Shown here: positions 34,065-45,899 of the stretch, piece by piece
Layout of the letters: every line of letters begins with the position of its first letter
Position numbering within the stretch: position 1 is the first letter of the stretch
NCBI RefSeq assembly: GCF_022539505.1
Contig: NC_061508.1
Location: 34,156,256 to 34,220,255, forward strand
Length of the DNA: 64,000 nt
Origin: Lolium rigidum
Lineage: Eukaryota > Streptophyta > Magnoliopsida > Poales > Poaceae
Direction: 5' to 3'
Program-made: the position numbers and the translations under genes
Notes under the pieces: generated by a model
What the model saw: the letters and a program-made list of their open reading frames with translations, nothing else
Database searches by the model: none
Told to the model about the DNA's origin: nothing

Positions 34065-37000
34065 TGTAGCGACCCGGGAAAATCCCCATATTAGATTTGT
34101 TTGTTATTTTTCTTTTTTTTGCATCGTCATGTCATCATGCATACATCATACCATGTTTTCACAAATAAAATTATTTTGTAATCCCTATTTCAATATTTTC
34201 CCTCTCATATGGTTTATATAATAAACCTCCTCATTCCATTTCATCTAACAAAACCCTAACACAAAAACTTTCAAACAAATAAAATTATTTCAAATGTTTC
34301 CAAATTGTTCTTGGTTCTTTTGTTCTCTTCCTCTCTCTTCCACTCTACATTCTTTCTCTTTCTCTTTGTTCTACCGTGCATCTTTCAAATATCATGAAAA
34401 CCTTCCAGCCCAACCTTCCTTCTATTTTCAAGTCACGGAAGCAAAACATCATCAGCCCGGCAGCCCTTTTCCTTCTTTCTTTGCCTATGCTCTAGCCCAA
34501 CCTCGTTTATGGTTGTCTTCTTTTCAATCCTCCAAAGCCCACATCCTCATTGCTTTCTCTTCACACCGACCCAGCCCATCAGGGCCAAACTATCTCCATA
34601 GCAACCGCATCTTCTTCCTCCTGTACGGCAATCATCGGAACGGTGCCACGTCGACCAGCAGCTGGATGGGACGGCCGATGTTTCTGCACCCGACTCCCTT
34701 TAAAACCAGTGCTCACATGTCCCATCAAACCCTAAGCCTAGTCCTCTTCCCCGCCGCCGCCACTCTCTCTTCTCTGCCTCCACTCGCTCGCGCATCCTTC
34801 TCCGCCCCACGCAACACGTCGGCACATCGACGTACTCATCCGCAAGCGCACGCAGCAGCCGTCGCCGTCTTCCGCAAGGTCTGCCTCGTGCTGCTCTTCC
34901 ATGACCCCGCCGGCCCGCGCGCGACGGCCATGTCGTTCTCTGTGTCCAAGCTCATCTGCACCACGTCGACGCCCAGCTAGTTCCAGTCGTCGCCCTCGCC
35001 CTCCAGTCCAAGGTCGCCGTCCGCCTCCCTGCTACGCGTCTGTGTCTCGAAGCCCTGCGACCAAGTTTTTCCCGTGCTCCGGCGCTCCTCCATCCGTCGG
35101 TATCACGTGCGCCAGCAGGCAAGGAGCTGCTTTGTTGATTCTATCTCTTGCAGTGCGTTTCCTTAACATGACCTGAGGCTAACTCTGCTGGTTCGTGACC
35201 GCGTCCTTCTCCATCCTGCAGGCACGTTCCTGGACGGCCGTCGCACTTCGGTGTTGTTCCGGCCACAAGCTTGCCTCCTCCGTAGTCTACCCCCGGCCAA
35301 CCTTCGTCCCCATCGCCGGCGCCTTCTCCGACGTTTCCTCCTCGTCTCCGACCACCCCAGGGTGAGCAGCAGCAGCACCCCCTCTTCCTCCTCCCTGCAT
35401 GATCTCTGGATCGTCGTTTGTGAGAAGAGATCGAGTATATGAAAACGCCAGCTTTCTGTTTCACGGTACCGTTTTCCGACGAGTTTTGCCGGCGGCACCG
35501 ACCACCTCACTACGAGTTTCTTGTTCCAGTAGATGCACAACTTCAACCTCTTTCTTCTGGTCTTTGAATCGTTTAAAACCGTGCAGTGTAGGCGACGCCA
35601 TCTTCGTTCAAAGTTCAGGCCAGAAACAGTTTTCAGTTCTCAGCTGGCAGCGTCTCGTCTCTGATCCGTTTTTCCGGCGAAGTTCACCGGCATTTCAGAC
35701 CACTTCAGCACAAGCGAATGGTTCCTTTATATTCTCCCCACAACCAGCTCCATCTTTGTTTTTGGTTCGCGCAAAACCGTGCCTGATTTTCGTCGCGGTC
35801 ACGACTTTAAAAACTGTGCACATTCGCTATCTACAGGGACGCGCTGTCACGATCTTCAGTTCGTAGTGTCATATTCAGTTAACTTGCTCACAGCACTATA
35901 CCTTGTCTGCATTCCTTTCTACACCAAATCTGGGCAGTCACTTCGCTCTGTCCACTCGATCCACGCTCAGCAGATCCCAAGATCAGTTTCCAATCCATTC
36001 AAACAAATAAGCTGTTTTGTTGGCCAGTACGTCCCAGCACCATCTGGCCCGACACAGGCTATCCCACCATTCCAGTCAAGATCCTTCTGTCTATTCCTTT
36101 TCTTATTTTGCAATACAAATCTGTTCTTAACTTTTAAATACAAATTCAAATGCAAAAGTTTTATGTATGAAAGTTTATCAGAAAAATGCAAGGATCATGA
36201 ATATGCCATCCATTCATATGTTTGCATCTTGCATCATGTCGCGCTTTGATGGTTTGTGCATTCACCTCACATATATGCGGAGTATTTCGGACACCGACTA
36301 TAGTTTTCCCCGCTCCGTTTAATTTTGATGTAGCTCACCTTGCCATGCTATGCCATGCTAATCAACACTTAAGTTTGGCGGTAGAAAATGCAACTCCAAC
36401 CTAATTTGTGTGTCCGAGGATCCGACTCCGATTAATTTGGATAAGATGCATTGCACCATCTTTGCCATGCCATGCATATCATCTTGCTCATGCCGATTCT
36501 TCTTTATCCGTAGTAGTAAGACTTGCATACGTTGTGTGTGTTCCAGCATCTGCTTCTTCCCGGATAGGATCACGAAGTGGTGTGGTGGGATACGACGAGT
36601 TCTCCGGATGTTCCTCGGCAAGCTTTAACAGGCAAGCATTTCCCCTATACTTCTGCCCCTGCAGAAGTCGCTCACCTATTTTATTTTTCCTTCTCCCTTA
36701 TGCTATCCTTGAGTTGCGTTCTTGTCACGTGTCCCTTCCATTTGTTACCTCAAGCAGCCTATATTGCCTCCACCAACCACCTACAGCTATTGTTTGGTTA
36801 TCGGGTCTGCCTTGCGAGTCGTAGTGCATGCTAGTGCTGTTATATCTCGTTACCGTTACCGCTATCTTATCGGTTATCTGTTGGGAATCATGACACATGC
36901 TACATGGTTATATCTGTTGAGGGAATCATGGTTACTTGTTAATAGTTGTTAGCGGAGGCATCGGTGAGTCAGTTGATCGTTTTGTGACGGCTCACTTGTG

Positions 37001-38358
37001 TTTCTTTAAAATCTAGGACCCCGAGTTCTTGTTATCTGTTCCGAGACTGAGCGCTCTAACCACACGTGGGTATGTTTCTGGGTCTCCCCTCGACCACTGC
37101 TCGGAATCTACGGCTTTGTCCAGTGGCCACAACTAGTTTGCAATGTTTTACCATTTGTTGTTTGCGTGCATGCCGACTGTTACTTATTTATTTTGGGAAG
37201 CCCTCGGGTGCCTTGTATCCCTTGTTTCGGTATGCACGTATAGGTCGCGGAGCCGCTGCGAAGTGGTTTATCGCCCCGAGTGTGTGTTTAAACCACCTAG
37301 TACGCTCGTCGCAAACGGCTAGGTCCGCTTCGGAGATACGGCGGACTTCGATACGGGTTTAACTTAGTTAGGTGGCTTCCTGGACATTGTTGTCGTGACG
37401 GAGAGTGCGAGTCGTGATGCTCCACCTTTTTGACATTTGACTTTGGAGTTGATCGTGCGTGTGGGCACTTTTGGGCACCCCTGCAGGGTTAAATCTTATC
37501 GATAAGCCGTGTCCGCGGTTATGGACGACTTGGAGGCTGTATGACTCGACCATAGACAACTTACACATGTTGTTTCAATACTAATAACTTGTGTAGTAAG
37601 ATAGAACAACTTAAATAATAACTGGTTAAAACTTGTCAACCGCGTGAATGCCCTTGTAAGTACCTCCTTGCGAGGGGGGAACACTTCGGCTGTGTTATGT
37701 TTGCAGAGTATAGAACTGTTAGTTATGCGCTCTCTCATCTTCTCTGATTAGACGACTGTTGTAGAGTGTCTCTATAGGTTTTTAGTGCTTGCGCGCTGCC
37801 GCTTAACCCCACCATATTGCCTATGACGTTCCTCTTGCGTCCTCTAAGTCCCCTGCGTGCCTCAAGTACAAAGGACGGCCGGATTGACGAATGCTTATAC
37901 GTCTTGAAGTCTTGTTAAGTACGAACCGTACTTATTGTCGCTTCTACGGGATATAGCACGGGCAGGTATGAAGATATGTTCGATGAAGACGACGTTAGCA
38001 AGGTTACCCTTCCGGCTTGGCACAGGCGGGGTTATGGACGCCATCTGGTTATCTTCGGGACTCTTAGTCCAATTTGTATCTTGTCCGTACTCGGACATAT
38101 TTGATCTTCTGTATGATTTGGATCTTTGTATGTATCTATTTGTATCTTGACTCGTTGGAGTCGTTGTTGTAATATATGTTTCTTGTGGGCTCTATTGTAA
38201 TCCTGTTGTAATGTTACTGCTCGTGATTGATTCCACCCGCATCGCGTGCATGCTTCGGCGTGTACGAGGCGCTTGGTGGTGCGTCTCCTAAAATTGATAT
38301 CGTGCGGATTTCGGCGAGTTCGCTGGGATCCTCATGGTACCGGTTTTGGGGCGTCACA
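34065..38358 (+). repeat. Right LTR of the LARD-like element (4294 bp)
   Basis: Matches the left LTR throughout. The first about 2.58 kb (to about 36645) shows no difference that I can find, whereas the last about 1.7 kb differs at many small sites (see findings). Confidence 0.9.
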
Positions 38359-38363
38359 TGGGG

Positions 38364-38729
38364 TAACCACGATAATGCACATACATGATGAATTTGGGTT
38401 TAGAGAAAGAGGCATGATGGTGATTTCCCCGGTGTGCAAGCCCAAGACACGGGGGACAACGAGGTCTTACCCAGCTTAAGGCCTCCAAAGGAGAAACCAT
38501 GTGTGCTGCTTGTTGCTTTTATTGATATTTGAAATTACAAAATCGTTGAGATATCTATGGTCTAGCATAGCTAGGGTTTGGTGTATGACGCGTATGAGTT
38601 TCTTGATTGCTTGCCTTTGCTCGGAGGTCCCTTATGACATTTATATAGGAGGCTAGGTCTCGGGTACCATATTATTCGAGTTGTATACTTATTAGCGTTT
38701 TCTTTATTCTATGAGATTTTATGTCAACT
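38364..38729. other. Unclassified spacer, probably repeat-derived
   Basis: Continues the sequence interrupted by the LARD-like element. Segments such as TTTATATAGGAGGCTAGGTC look like retroelement or 3'-end filler, but no terminus is recognised and no gene is supported. Confidence 0.35.
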
Positions 38730-38811
38730 AACCCAAAATTAACTTAATTCCAGGTCTACCTATAACTAGTCGCGTCTTTCGTTTGTTGTATACTACAGTT
38801 GGCTATGCAGT
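38730..38811. repeat. Repeat R, copy 2, segment 1
   Basis: AAAATTAACTTAATT and TATACTACAGTTGGCTATGCAG align with 22150-22233 of copy 1. Interrupted at 38811 by the LINE; AGTTGGCTATGCAGT is its target site. Confidence 0.7.
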
Positions 38812-39332
38812 TTGGAAACGTTTGGACTTCTATAGATCGAGGTTCTTTTGGCAGTCTGACGAAAACAAAAGAAAATACCGGCTTACAAAATGGAACATTG
38901 TTTGTAGACCCAAAGCAAGGGGGTTTAGGTATTGAAGTTCTAGAGATCAAAAATAGGTGTTTATTGAGTAAATGGCTTTTCAAACTTCTTAATGAAACTG
39001 GTGTGTGGCAAGAATTACTTCATAATAAATACCTTAGACTGAAGACATTGTCGGAAGTGCAAGCTAGACCTACTGATTCTCCTTTCTGGAAAGGATTGAT
39101 GGAGGTCAAACAAGAGTTTTTTGCTAGGGGTTTCCTCAAAGTGGGTAATGGTGTGAATACTCACTTCTGGGAAGATATCTGGTTAGGAAATACCTCGTTG
39201 GCTCAGCAGTTTCCGTCCTTATATAATATCGTCCATCATAAGAATGTTACAGTTGCACAGGTGCTAACCCAAACGCCGTTGAATATTACATTCCGAAGGG
39301 TGTTGAATGGTAACAAATGGAGTTTATGGTTA
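38812..39332 (+). pseudogene. L1-type LINE ORF2, C-terminal part, segment 1 (5'-truncated)
   Basis: The coding-like text begins FFWQSDENKRKYRLTKWNIV (from about 38839), shifts register once near AAAGCAAGGGG (about 38919), and continues GGLGIEVLEIKNRCLLSKWL, FWKGLMEVKQEFF, HFWEDIWLGNTSLAQQFPSL to LNGNKWSLWL, where the Gypsy-like element is inserted. This is the region after the reverse transcriptase core in plant L1 LINEs, leading to the RNase-H-less zinc-binding (zf-RVT) tail. The start at 38812 is a 5' truncation: it follows immediately on the 15-bp target duplication (38797-38811, repeated at 48348-48362). Confidence 0.85.
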
Positions 39333-40930
39333 TGATGGCGCGTGCGACACACGTCCATTGGGAACCCCAAGAGGAAGGTGTGATGCGTACAGCAGCAAGT
39401 TTTCCCTCAGTAAGAAACCAAGGTTATCGAACCAGTAGGAGTCAAGGAACACGTGAAGGTTGTTGGTGGCGGAGTGTAGTGCGGCGCAACACCGGGGATT
39501 CCGGCGCCAACGTGGAACCCGCACAACACAATCAAAATAGTTTGCCCCAACGTAACAGGTGAGGTTGTCAATCTCACGAGCTTGCTGTAAACAAAGGATT
39601 AGATGTATTGTGTGGAAGATGATGATTGTTTGCGAAGAACAGTAAAGAACAATTGTAGTAGATTGTATTTCAGATGTAAAGAATGGACCGGGGTCCACAG
39701 TTCACAAGTGGTGTCTCTCCCATAAGATAAATAGCATGTTGGGTGAACGAATTACAGTTGGGCAATTGACAAATAAAGAAGGCATAACAATGCACATACA
39801 TATATCATGATGAGTACTATGAGATTTAATCGGGGCATTACGACAAAGTACGAGAGACCGCTATCCGACATGCATCTATGCCTAAAAAGTCCACCTTCGG
39901 AGTTATCATCCGAACCCCTTCTAGTATTAAGTTGCAACAACGAGACAATTGCATTAAGTATGGTGCGTAATGTAATCAACACAAATATCCTTAGACAAAG
40001 CATTGATGTTTTATCCCTAGTGGCAACAACACATCCACAACCTTAGAGGTTGTCTGTCACTCCCGTGATTCAATGGAGGCATGAACCCACTATCGAGCAT
40101 AAATACTCCCTCTTGGAGTTACAAGTATCAACTTGGCCGAGCCTCTACTAGCAACGAGAGAGCATGCAAGAACATAAACAACATATATGATAGATTGATA
40201 ATCAACTTGACATAGTATTCAATATTCATCGGATCCCAACAAACACAACATGTAACATTACGGATAGATGATCTTGATCATGATAGGCGACTCACAAGAT
40301 CTAACATGATAGCACAATGAGGAGAAGACAACCATCTAGCTACCGCTATGGACCCATAGTCCAGGGGTGAACTACTCACACATCGATCCGGAGGCGATCA
40401 TGGTGATGAAGAGCCCTCCGGGAGATGATTCCCCTCTCCGGCAGGGTGCCGGAGGCGATCTCCTGAATCCCCCGAGATGGGATTGGCGGCGGCGGCCTCT
40501 CTGGAAGGTTTTCCGTATTGTGGCTCTCGGTACTGGGGGTTTAGCGACGAAGGCTTTAAGTAGGCGGAACGGTAGGTTTAGGGGCGACATGAGGGCCCCA
40601 CACACCAGGGCCGCGCGGCCAGGGCCTGGGCCGCGCCGCCCTGTTGTGTCGCCACCTCGTGGCCCCACACCGTATCTCTCTCGGTCTTCTGGAAGCTTCG
40701 TGGAAAAATAAGACCCTAGGCGTTGATTTCGTCCAATTCCGAGAATATTTCCTTACTACGATTTCTGAAACCAAAAACGACAGAACAAAGAATCGGCTCT
40801 TCGGCATCTCGTCAATAGGTTAGTGCCGGAAAATGCATAATAATGACATATAATGTGTATAAAACATGTGAGTATCATCATAAAAGTAGCATGGAACATC
40901 AAAAATTATAGATACGTTTGGGACGTATCA
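39333..40930 (-). repeat. 3' LTR of E3
   Basis: 1598 bp; pairs with 45900-47494. The two copies differ by scattered small changes. Confidence 0.9.
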
Positions 40931-40945
40931 AGCATCCCCAAGCTT
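40931..40945 (-). other. Polypurine tract of E3
   Basis: Minus strand AAGCTTGGGGATGCT directly abuts the LTR. The same motif lies at the equivalent place in E2 and E4. Confidence 0.7.
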
Positions 40946-43540
40946 AGTTCCTACTCGCCCTCGAGTAGGTAAACAATAACAAAGATAATTTCTGAAGTGA
41001 CATGCTATCATAATCTTGATCAATACTATTGTAAAGCATATGAGATGAATGCAGCGTTCGAAGCAATGGTGAAGACAATGAGTAAACACATGAATCATAT
41101 AGCAAAGACTTTTCATGAATAATACTTTCAAGACATGCATCAATAAGACTTGCATAAGAGTTACTCATAAAGCAATAAATTCTTAGTAAAGGCATTGAAG
41201 CAACACAAAGGAAGATATAAGTTTCAATGAGTTGCTTTCAACTTCAACATATTTATCTCATGGATAATTGTCAACACAAAGTAATATAACAAGTGCAATA
41301 AGTAAACATGTAGTAATCAATGCACACAGTTCATACAAGTGTTTGCTTCTAAGATAGAAAGAAGTAGGTAAACTGACTCAACAATAAAGTAGAAGATAGG
41401 CCCTTCGTAGAGGGAAGCATGGATTACTATTTTTGTGCTAGAGCTTTTCATTTTGAAAACGAGAAACAATTTTGTCAACGGTAGTAATAAATCATATGTG
41501 TTATGTATAAGATATCCTATAAGTTGCAAGCCTCATGCATAGTATACCAATAGTGCTCGCACCTTGTCCTAATTAGCTTGGATTAACATGGATTATCATT
41601 GCATAGCATATATGTCAACCAAGTGTCACAAAGGGGTACCTCTATGCCGCATGTACAAAGGTCTAAGGAGAAAGCTCGCATTGGATTTCTCGCTTTTGAT
41701 TATTCTCAACTTAGACATCCATACCGGGACAACATAGACAACGAGATAATGGACTCCTCTTTAATGCATAAGCATTCAACAACGATTAAAATTCTCATAA
41801 GAGATTGAGGATTACTTGTCCAAGCCGAAACTTCCACCATGGATCATGGCTTTAGTTAGCGGCCCAATGTTCTTCTCTAACAATATGCATACTCAAACCA
41901 TTTGATCATGAAAATCGCCCTTACTTCGGACAAGACGAACATGCATAGCAAATCACATGATATTCAACAAAGGTAAAAGTTGATGGCGTCCCTGAAACAT
42001 GGTTACAGCTCAACAAGCAACTTATTAAGAAATAAGATACATAGCTACATATTCTTCACCACAATAGTTTTTAAGGCTATTTTCCCATGAGCTATATATT
42101 GCAAAGACAAAGGATAGAAATTTTTAAAGGTAGCACTCAAGTAATGTACTTTGAAATGGCAGAGAAATACCATGTAGTAGGTAGGTATGGTGGACACAAA
42201 TGACGTAGTATTTGGCTCAAGGATTTGGATGCACGAGAAGAATTCCTCTCAATACAAGGCTAGGCTAGCAAGGTTGTTTGAAGCAAACTCAAGTATAAAA
42301 CGGTGCAACAAAACTCACATATGAACATATTGTAAGCATTATAAGACTTTACATCGTCTCCTTGTTGTTCAAACACCTTAACCAGAAAATATCTAGACTC
42401 TAGAGACCAATCATGCAAACCAAATTTTAACAAGCTCTATGAAGTTCTTCATTAATGGGTGCAAAGTACATGATGCAAGAGCTTAAACATGATCTATATG
42501 AGCACAATAATTGCCAACTATAAAATTATTCAAGACATTATACCATTTACCACATGCAGCATTTTCTGTTTCCAACCATATAACAATGAACGAAGTAGTT
42601 CAACTTTCGCAATGAACATTAAGAATAAAGCTAAGAACATATGTGTTCATACGAAACAGCGGAGCGTGTCTCTCTCCCAAACAAAGAATGCTAGGATCTG
42701 ATTTTATTCAAACAAAAACAAAAACAAAAATAAACAAACGCTCCAAATAAAGCACATAAGATGTGATGGAATAAAAATATAGTTTCACTAGAGGTGACCT
42801 GATAAGTTGTCGATGAAGAAGGGATGCCTTGGGCATCCCCAAGCTTAGATGCTTGACTCTTCTTAAAATATGCAGGGATGAACCACGGGGGCATCCCCAA
42901 GCTTAGACTTTTCACTCTTCTTGATCATATTGTATCACCTCCTCTCTTGACCCTTGAAAACTTCCTCCACACCAAACTCAAAACAATCTCATTAGAGGGT
43001 TAGTGCATAATTGAAAATTCATATATTCGAGAGGTGACATAATCATTCTTAACACTTCCGGACATTGCACAAAGTTACTTGAAAGTTAATGGAACAAAGA
43101 AATCCATCAAATATAGCAAAACGAGCAATGCGAAATAAAAGGCGAGAATCTGTCAAAACAGAACGATCAAGTAAAGACGAATTTTTACGGGGCACTTAAC
43201 TTGCTCGGATGAAAAATCTCAAATTGAATGAAAGTTGCGTACATATCGGAGGATCATGCACGTAAATTGGCAGATTTTTCGAGTTACCTACGGACGGGGC
43301 TGCTCAATTTCGTGACGATAAGAAATACGTTTACACGCGATAATCCAAATCTAGTATCAACCCTACTATCAAAGACTTTACTTGGCACAACAATGCAATA
43401 AAATAAAGATAAGGAGAGGTTGCTACGGTAGTAACAACTTCCAAGACTCAAATATAAAATAAAGTGCGAAGTAAAATAATGGGTTGTCTCCCATAAGCGC
43501 TTTTCTTCAACGCCTTTCGGCTAGGCGCGGAAAGTGTGTA
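40946..43540 (-). other. Non-coding 3' half of E3
   Basis: No ORF of the pol type. Related in sequence to E2 51.9-54.3 kb and E4 56.8-58.6 kb. Two further copies of the PPT-like word GGCATCCCCAAGCTT (plus-strand reading) lie at 42832-42846 and 42890-42904. Confidence 0.7.
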
Positions 43541-45643
43541 TCAAGTATTGTCAAGAGACGAAGCATCAACATCATAATTTGTTCTAATAATAGAATCATA
43601 AGGTAACTTCATTCTCTTTCTAGGGAAGTGTTCCATACCTTTCTTGAGAGGAAATTGATATTTAATATTACCTTCCTTCATATCAATGGTAGCACCAACA
43701 GGTTCGAAGAAAAGGTCTTCCCAATATAATGGGGCAAGATGCATTGCATTCAATATCCAAGACAACAAAATCAACGGGGACAAGGTTATTGTTAACCATA
43801 ATGCGAACATTATCAATCCTCCCCAAAGGTTTCTTTATAGCATTATCAGCAAGATTAACATCCAAATAACAATTTTTTCAATGGTGGCAAGTCAAGCATA
43901 TCATAGATTTTCTTAGGCATAACAGAAATACTTGCACCAAGATCACATAAAGCATTATAATCAAAATCATTGACCCTCATCTTAATGATGGGCTCCCAAC
44001 CATGTTCTAACTTTCTAGGAATAGAAGTTTCAAGTTTTAGTTTCTCCTCTCTAGCTTTTATGAGAGCATTTGTAATATGTTTTGTAAAGGCCAAATTTAT
44101 AGCACTAGCATTGGGACTTTTAGCAAGTTTTTGTAAGAAATTTATAACTTCAGAGATGTGACAATCATCAAAATCTAAACCATTATGATCTACAGCAATG
44201 GGATCATTGTCCCCAATATTTTGAAAAATTTCAGCGAGTTTTATCGGTTTCGACGGTTTTAGCGGTTTCGGGTAATTTTGCACGCTTTGCACTAGGAGTT
44301 GAAACATTGCCAACACCAATTATTTTACCATTGATAGTAGGGGGTGTAGCAACATGTGAAGCATTATCATTACTAGTGGTGGTAACAGTCCAAACTTTAG
44401 CTACATTATTCTCTTTAGCTAGTTTTTCGTTTTCTTCTCTTTCCCACCTAGCATGCAATTCAGCCATCAATCTAATATTTTCATTAATTCGAACTAGGAT
44501 GGTATTTGCTGTAGTAACAATTTTATTATCATTATCCTTATTAGACATAACTTTCAATTTTAAAAGATCAACATCAGAGGCAAGTCTATCAACCTTAGAA
44601 GCAAGAATATCAAAGCTTTTCCTCAACATATTTGTTAAAAGCAGTTTGTGTACTAATAAATTCTTTAAGCATGGCTTCAAGACCAGGGGGTACACTCCTA
44701 TTATTGTTGTAAGAATTCCCATAAGAATTACCATAACCATTACCATTAGCAGAAGGATATGGCCTATAGTTGTTACCGGAATTATTCCTATAAGCATTGT
44801 TGTTGAAATTATTACTTTTAATGAAGTTCACATCAACATGTTCTTCTTGAGCAACCAATGAAGCTAAAGGAACATTATTAGGATCAACATTAGATCTACC
44901 ATTCACAAGCATAGACATAATAGCATCAATCTTATCACTCAAGGAGGAGGTTTCTTCAACGAATTTACCTTCTTACCTTGTGGAGCTCGTTCAGTGTGCC
45001 ATTCGGAGTAATTTATCATCATATCATCAAGAAGCTTTGTTGCCGCCCCCAAAGTAATGGACATAAAGGTACCTCCAGCAGCTGAATCCAATAGGTTCCG
45101 CGAAGAAAAATTCAATCCTGCATAAAAGGTTTGGATGATCATCCAAGTAGTCAATCCATGGGTAGGGCAATTCTTCACCAAAGATTTCATTCTCTCCCAT
45201 GCTTGAGCAACATGTTCATTATCTAATTGCTTAAAATTCATTATGCTACTTCTCAAAGATATAATTTTAGCGGGAGGATAATATCTACCAATAAAAGCAT
45301 CCTTACATTTAGTCCATGAATCAATACTATTTCTAGACAAATATAGCAACCAATCTTTAGCTCTTCCTCTTAAGGAGAAAGGAAACAATTTTAATTTTAT
45401 AATGTCACCATCTACATCCTTATACTTTTGCATTTCACAAAGTTCAACAAAATTATTAAGATGGGCAGCAGCATCATCAGAACTAACACCAGAAAATTGC
45501 TCTCTCATAACAAGATTTAGTAAAGCAGGCTTAATTTCAAAGAATTCTGCTGTAGTAGCAGGTGGAGCAATAGGTGTGCATAAGAAATCACTATTATTTG
45601 TTCTAGTGAAGTCACACAACTTAGTATTTTCAGGAATACCCAT
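43541..45643 (-). pseudogene. Gag and aspartic protease of E3, frameshifted
   Basis: ATG at 45643 starts MGIPENTKLCDFTRTNNSDF. A retrotransposon Gag domain follows (FSGVSSDDAAAHLNNFVELC, GRAKDWLLYL, WERMKSLVKNCPTHGL). The frame is lost near 44945 and resumes in another register as SDKIDAIMSMLVNGRSN, followed by an Asn/Tyr/Gly-rich linker, then a Lys-rich helical part, then a protease with the active-site block LCDLGASISVMPK (near 43910-43950) and the flap/C-terminal block VDFVVLDIECNASCPIILGR near 43740. It ends at 43541. At least three register changes are needed, so the copy is inactive as read, though one-base errors in the assembly could contribute. No zinc knuckle (CX2CX4HX4C) was seen. 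Confidence 0.85.
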
Positions 45644-45870
45644 TTTAACAGTAGTAAATAAAGCAAACTAAAAAGTAAATGCAAGTAACTAATTTTTTTG
45701 TGTTTCTAATATGGAGAACAAGACAATAAATAAAGTAAAGCTAGCAACTAATTTTTTTGTGTTTTTGATATAAAGAACAAACAAAGCAGTAAATAAAGTA
45801 AAACAAAGCAAGACAAAAATAAAGTAAAGAGATTGGATGTGGGACACTCCCCTTGCAGCGTGTCTTGATC

Positions 45871-45888
45871 TCCCCAGCAACGGCGCCA
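45871..45888 (-). other. Primer-binding site of E3 (tRNA-Asp)
   Basis: Minus strand TGGCGCCGTTGCTGGGGA matches the complement of the plant tRNA-Asp 3' end, 11 nt from the LTR. Confidence 0.8.
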
Positions 45889-45899
45889 TAAAATATGCT

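Larger units (their letters stand above)
29353..38358 (+). mobile_element. LARD-like LTR retrotransposon: 4.29-kb LTRs, 425-bp internal region
   Basis: LTRs begin TGTAGCGACCCGGGAAAATC and end TTTTGGGGCGTCACA. The whole unit is flanked by a perfect 5-bp target duplication TGGGG (29348-29352 and 38359-38363). A tRNA-iMet primer site lies 3 nt inside the left LTR, giving plus orientation. The internal region has no gag or pol and no obvious polypurine tract next to the right LTR. Very long LTRs with little or no coding DNA define large retrotransposon derivatives (Sukkula is a barley example). The same coding-free design means mobility would depend on another element. Confidence 0.9.

Noticed and set aside
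29353..38358. Simple 4.7-kb tandem duplication as an alternative to an LTR element
   Set aside because: TG..CA ends, a tRNA-iMet primer site after the first copy and a perfect 5-bp duplication around the whole unit fit an LTR retrotransposon much better.
40367..40711. GC-rich open frames at 40367-40711, 46930-47463, 48867-49322, 54422-54788, 56252-56700 and 60589-61014
   Set aside because: All lie at equivalent places in LTRs of the Gypsy-like elements; they are recurrent GC-rich leader segments open in several frames, not genes.
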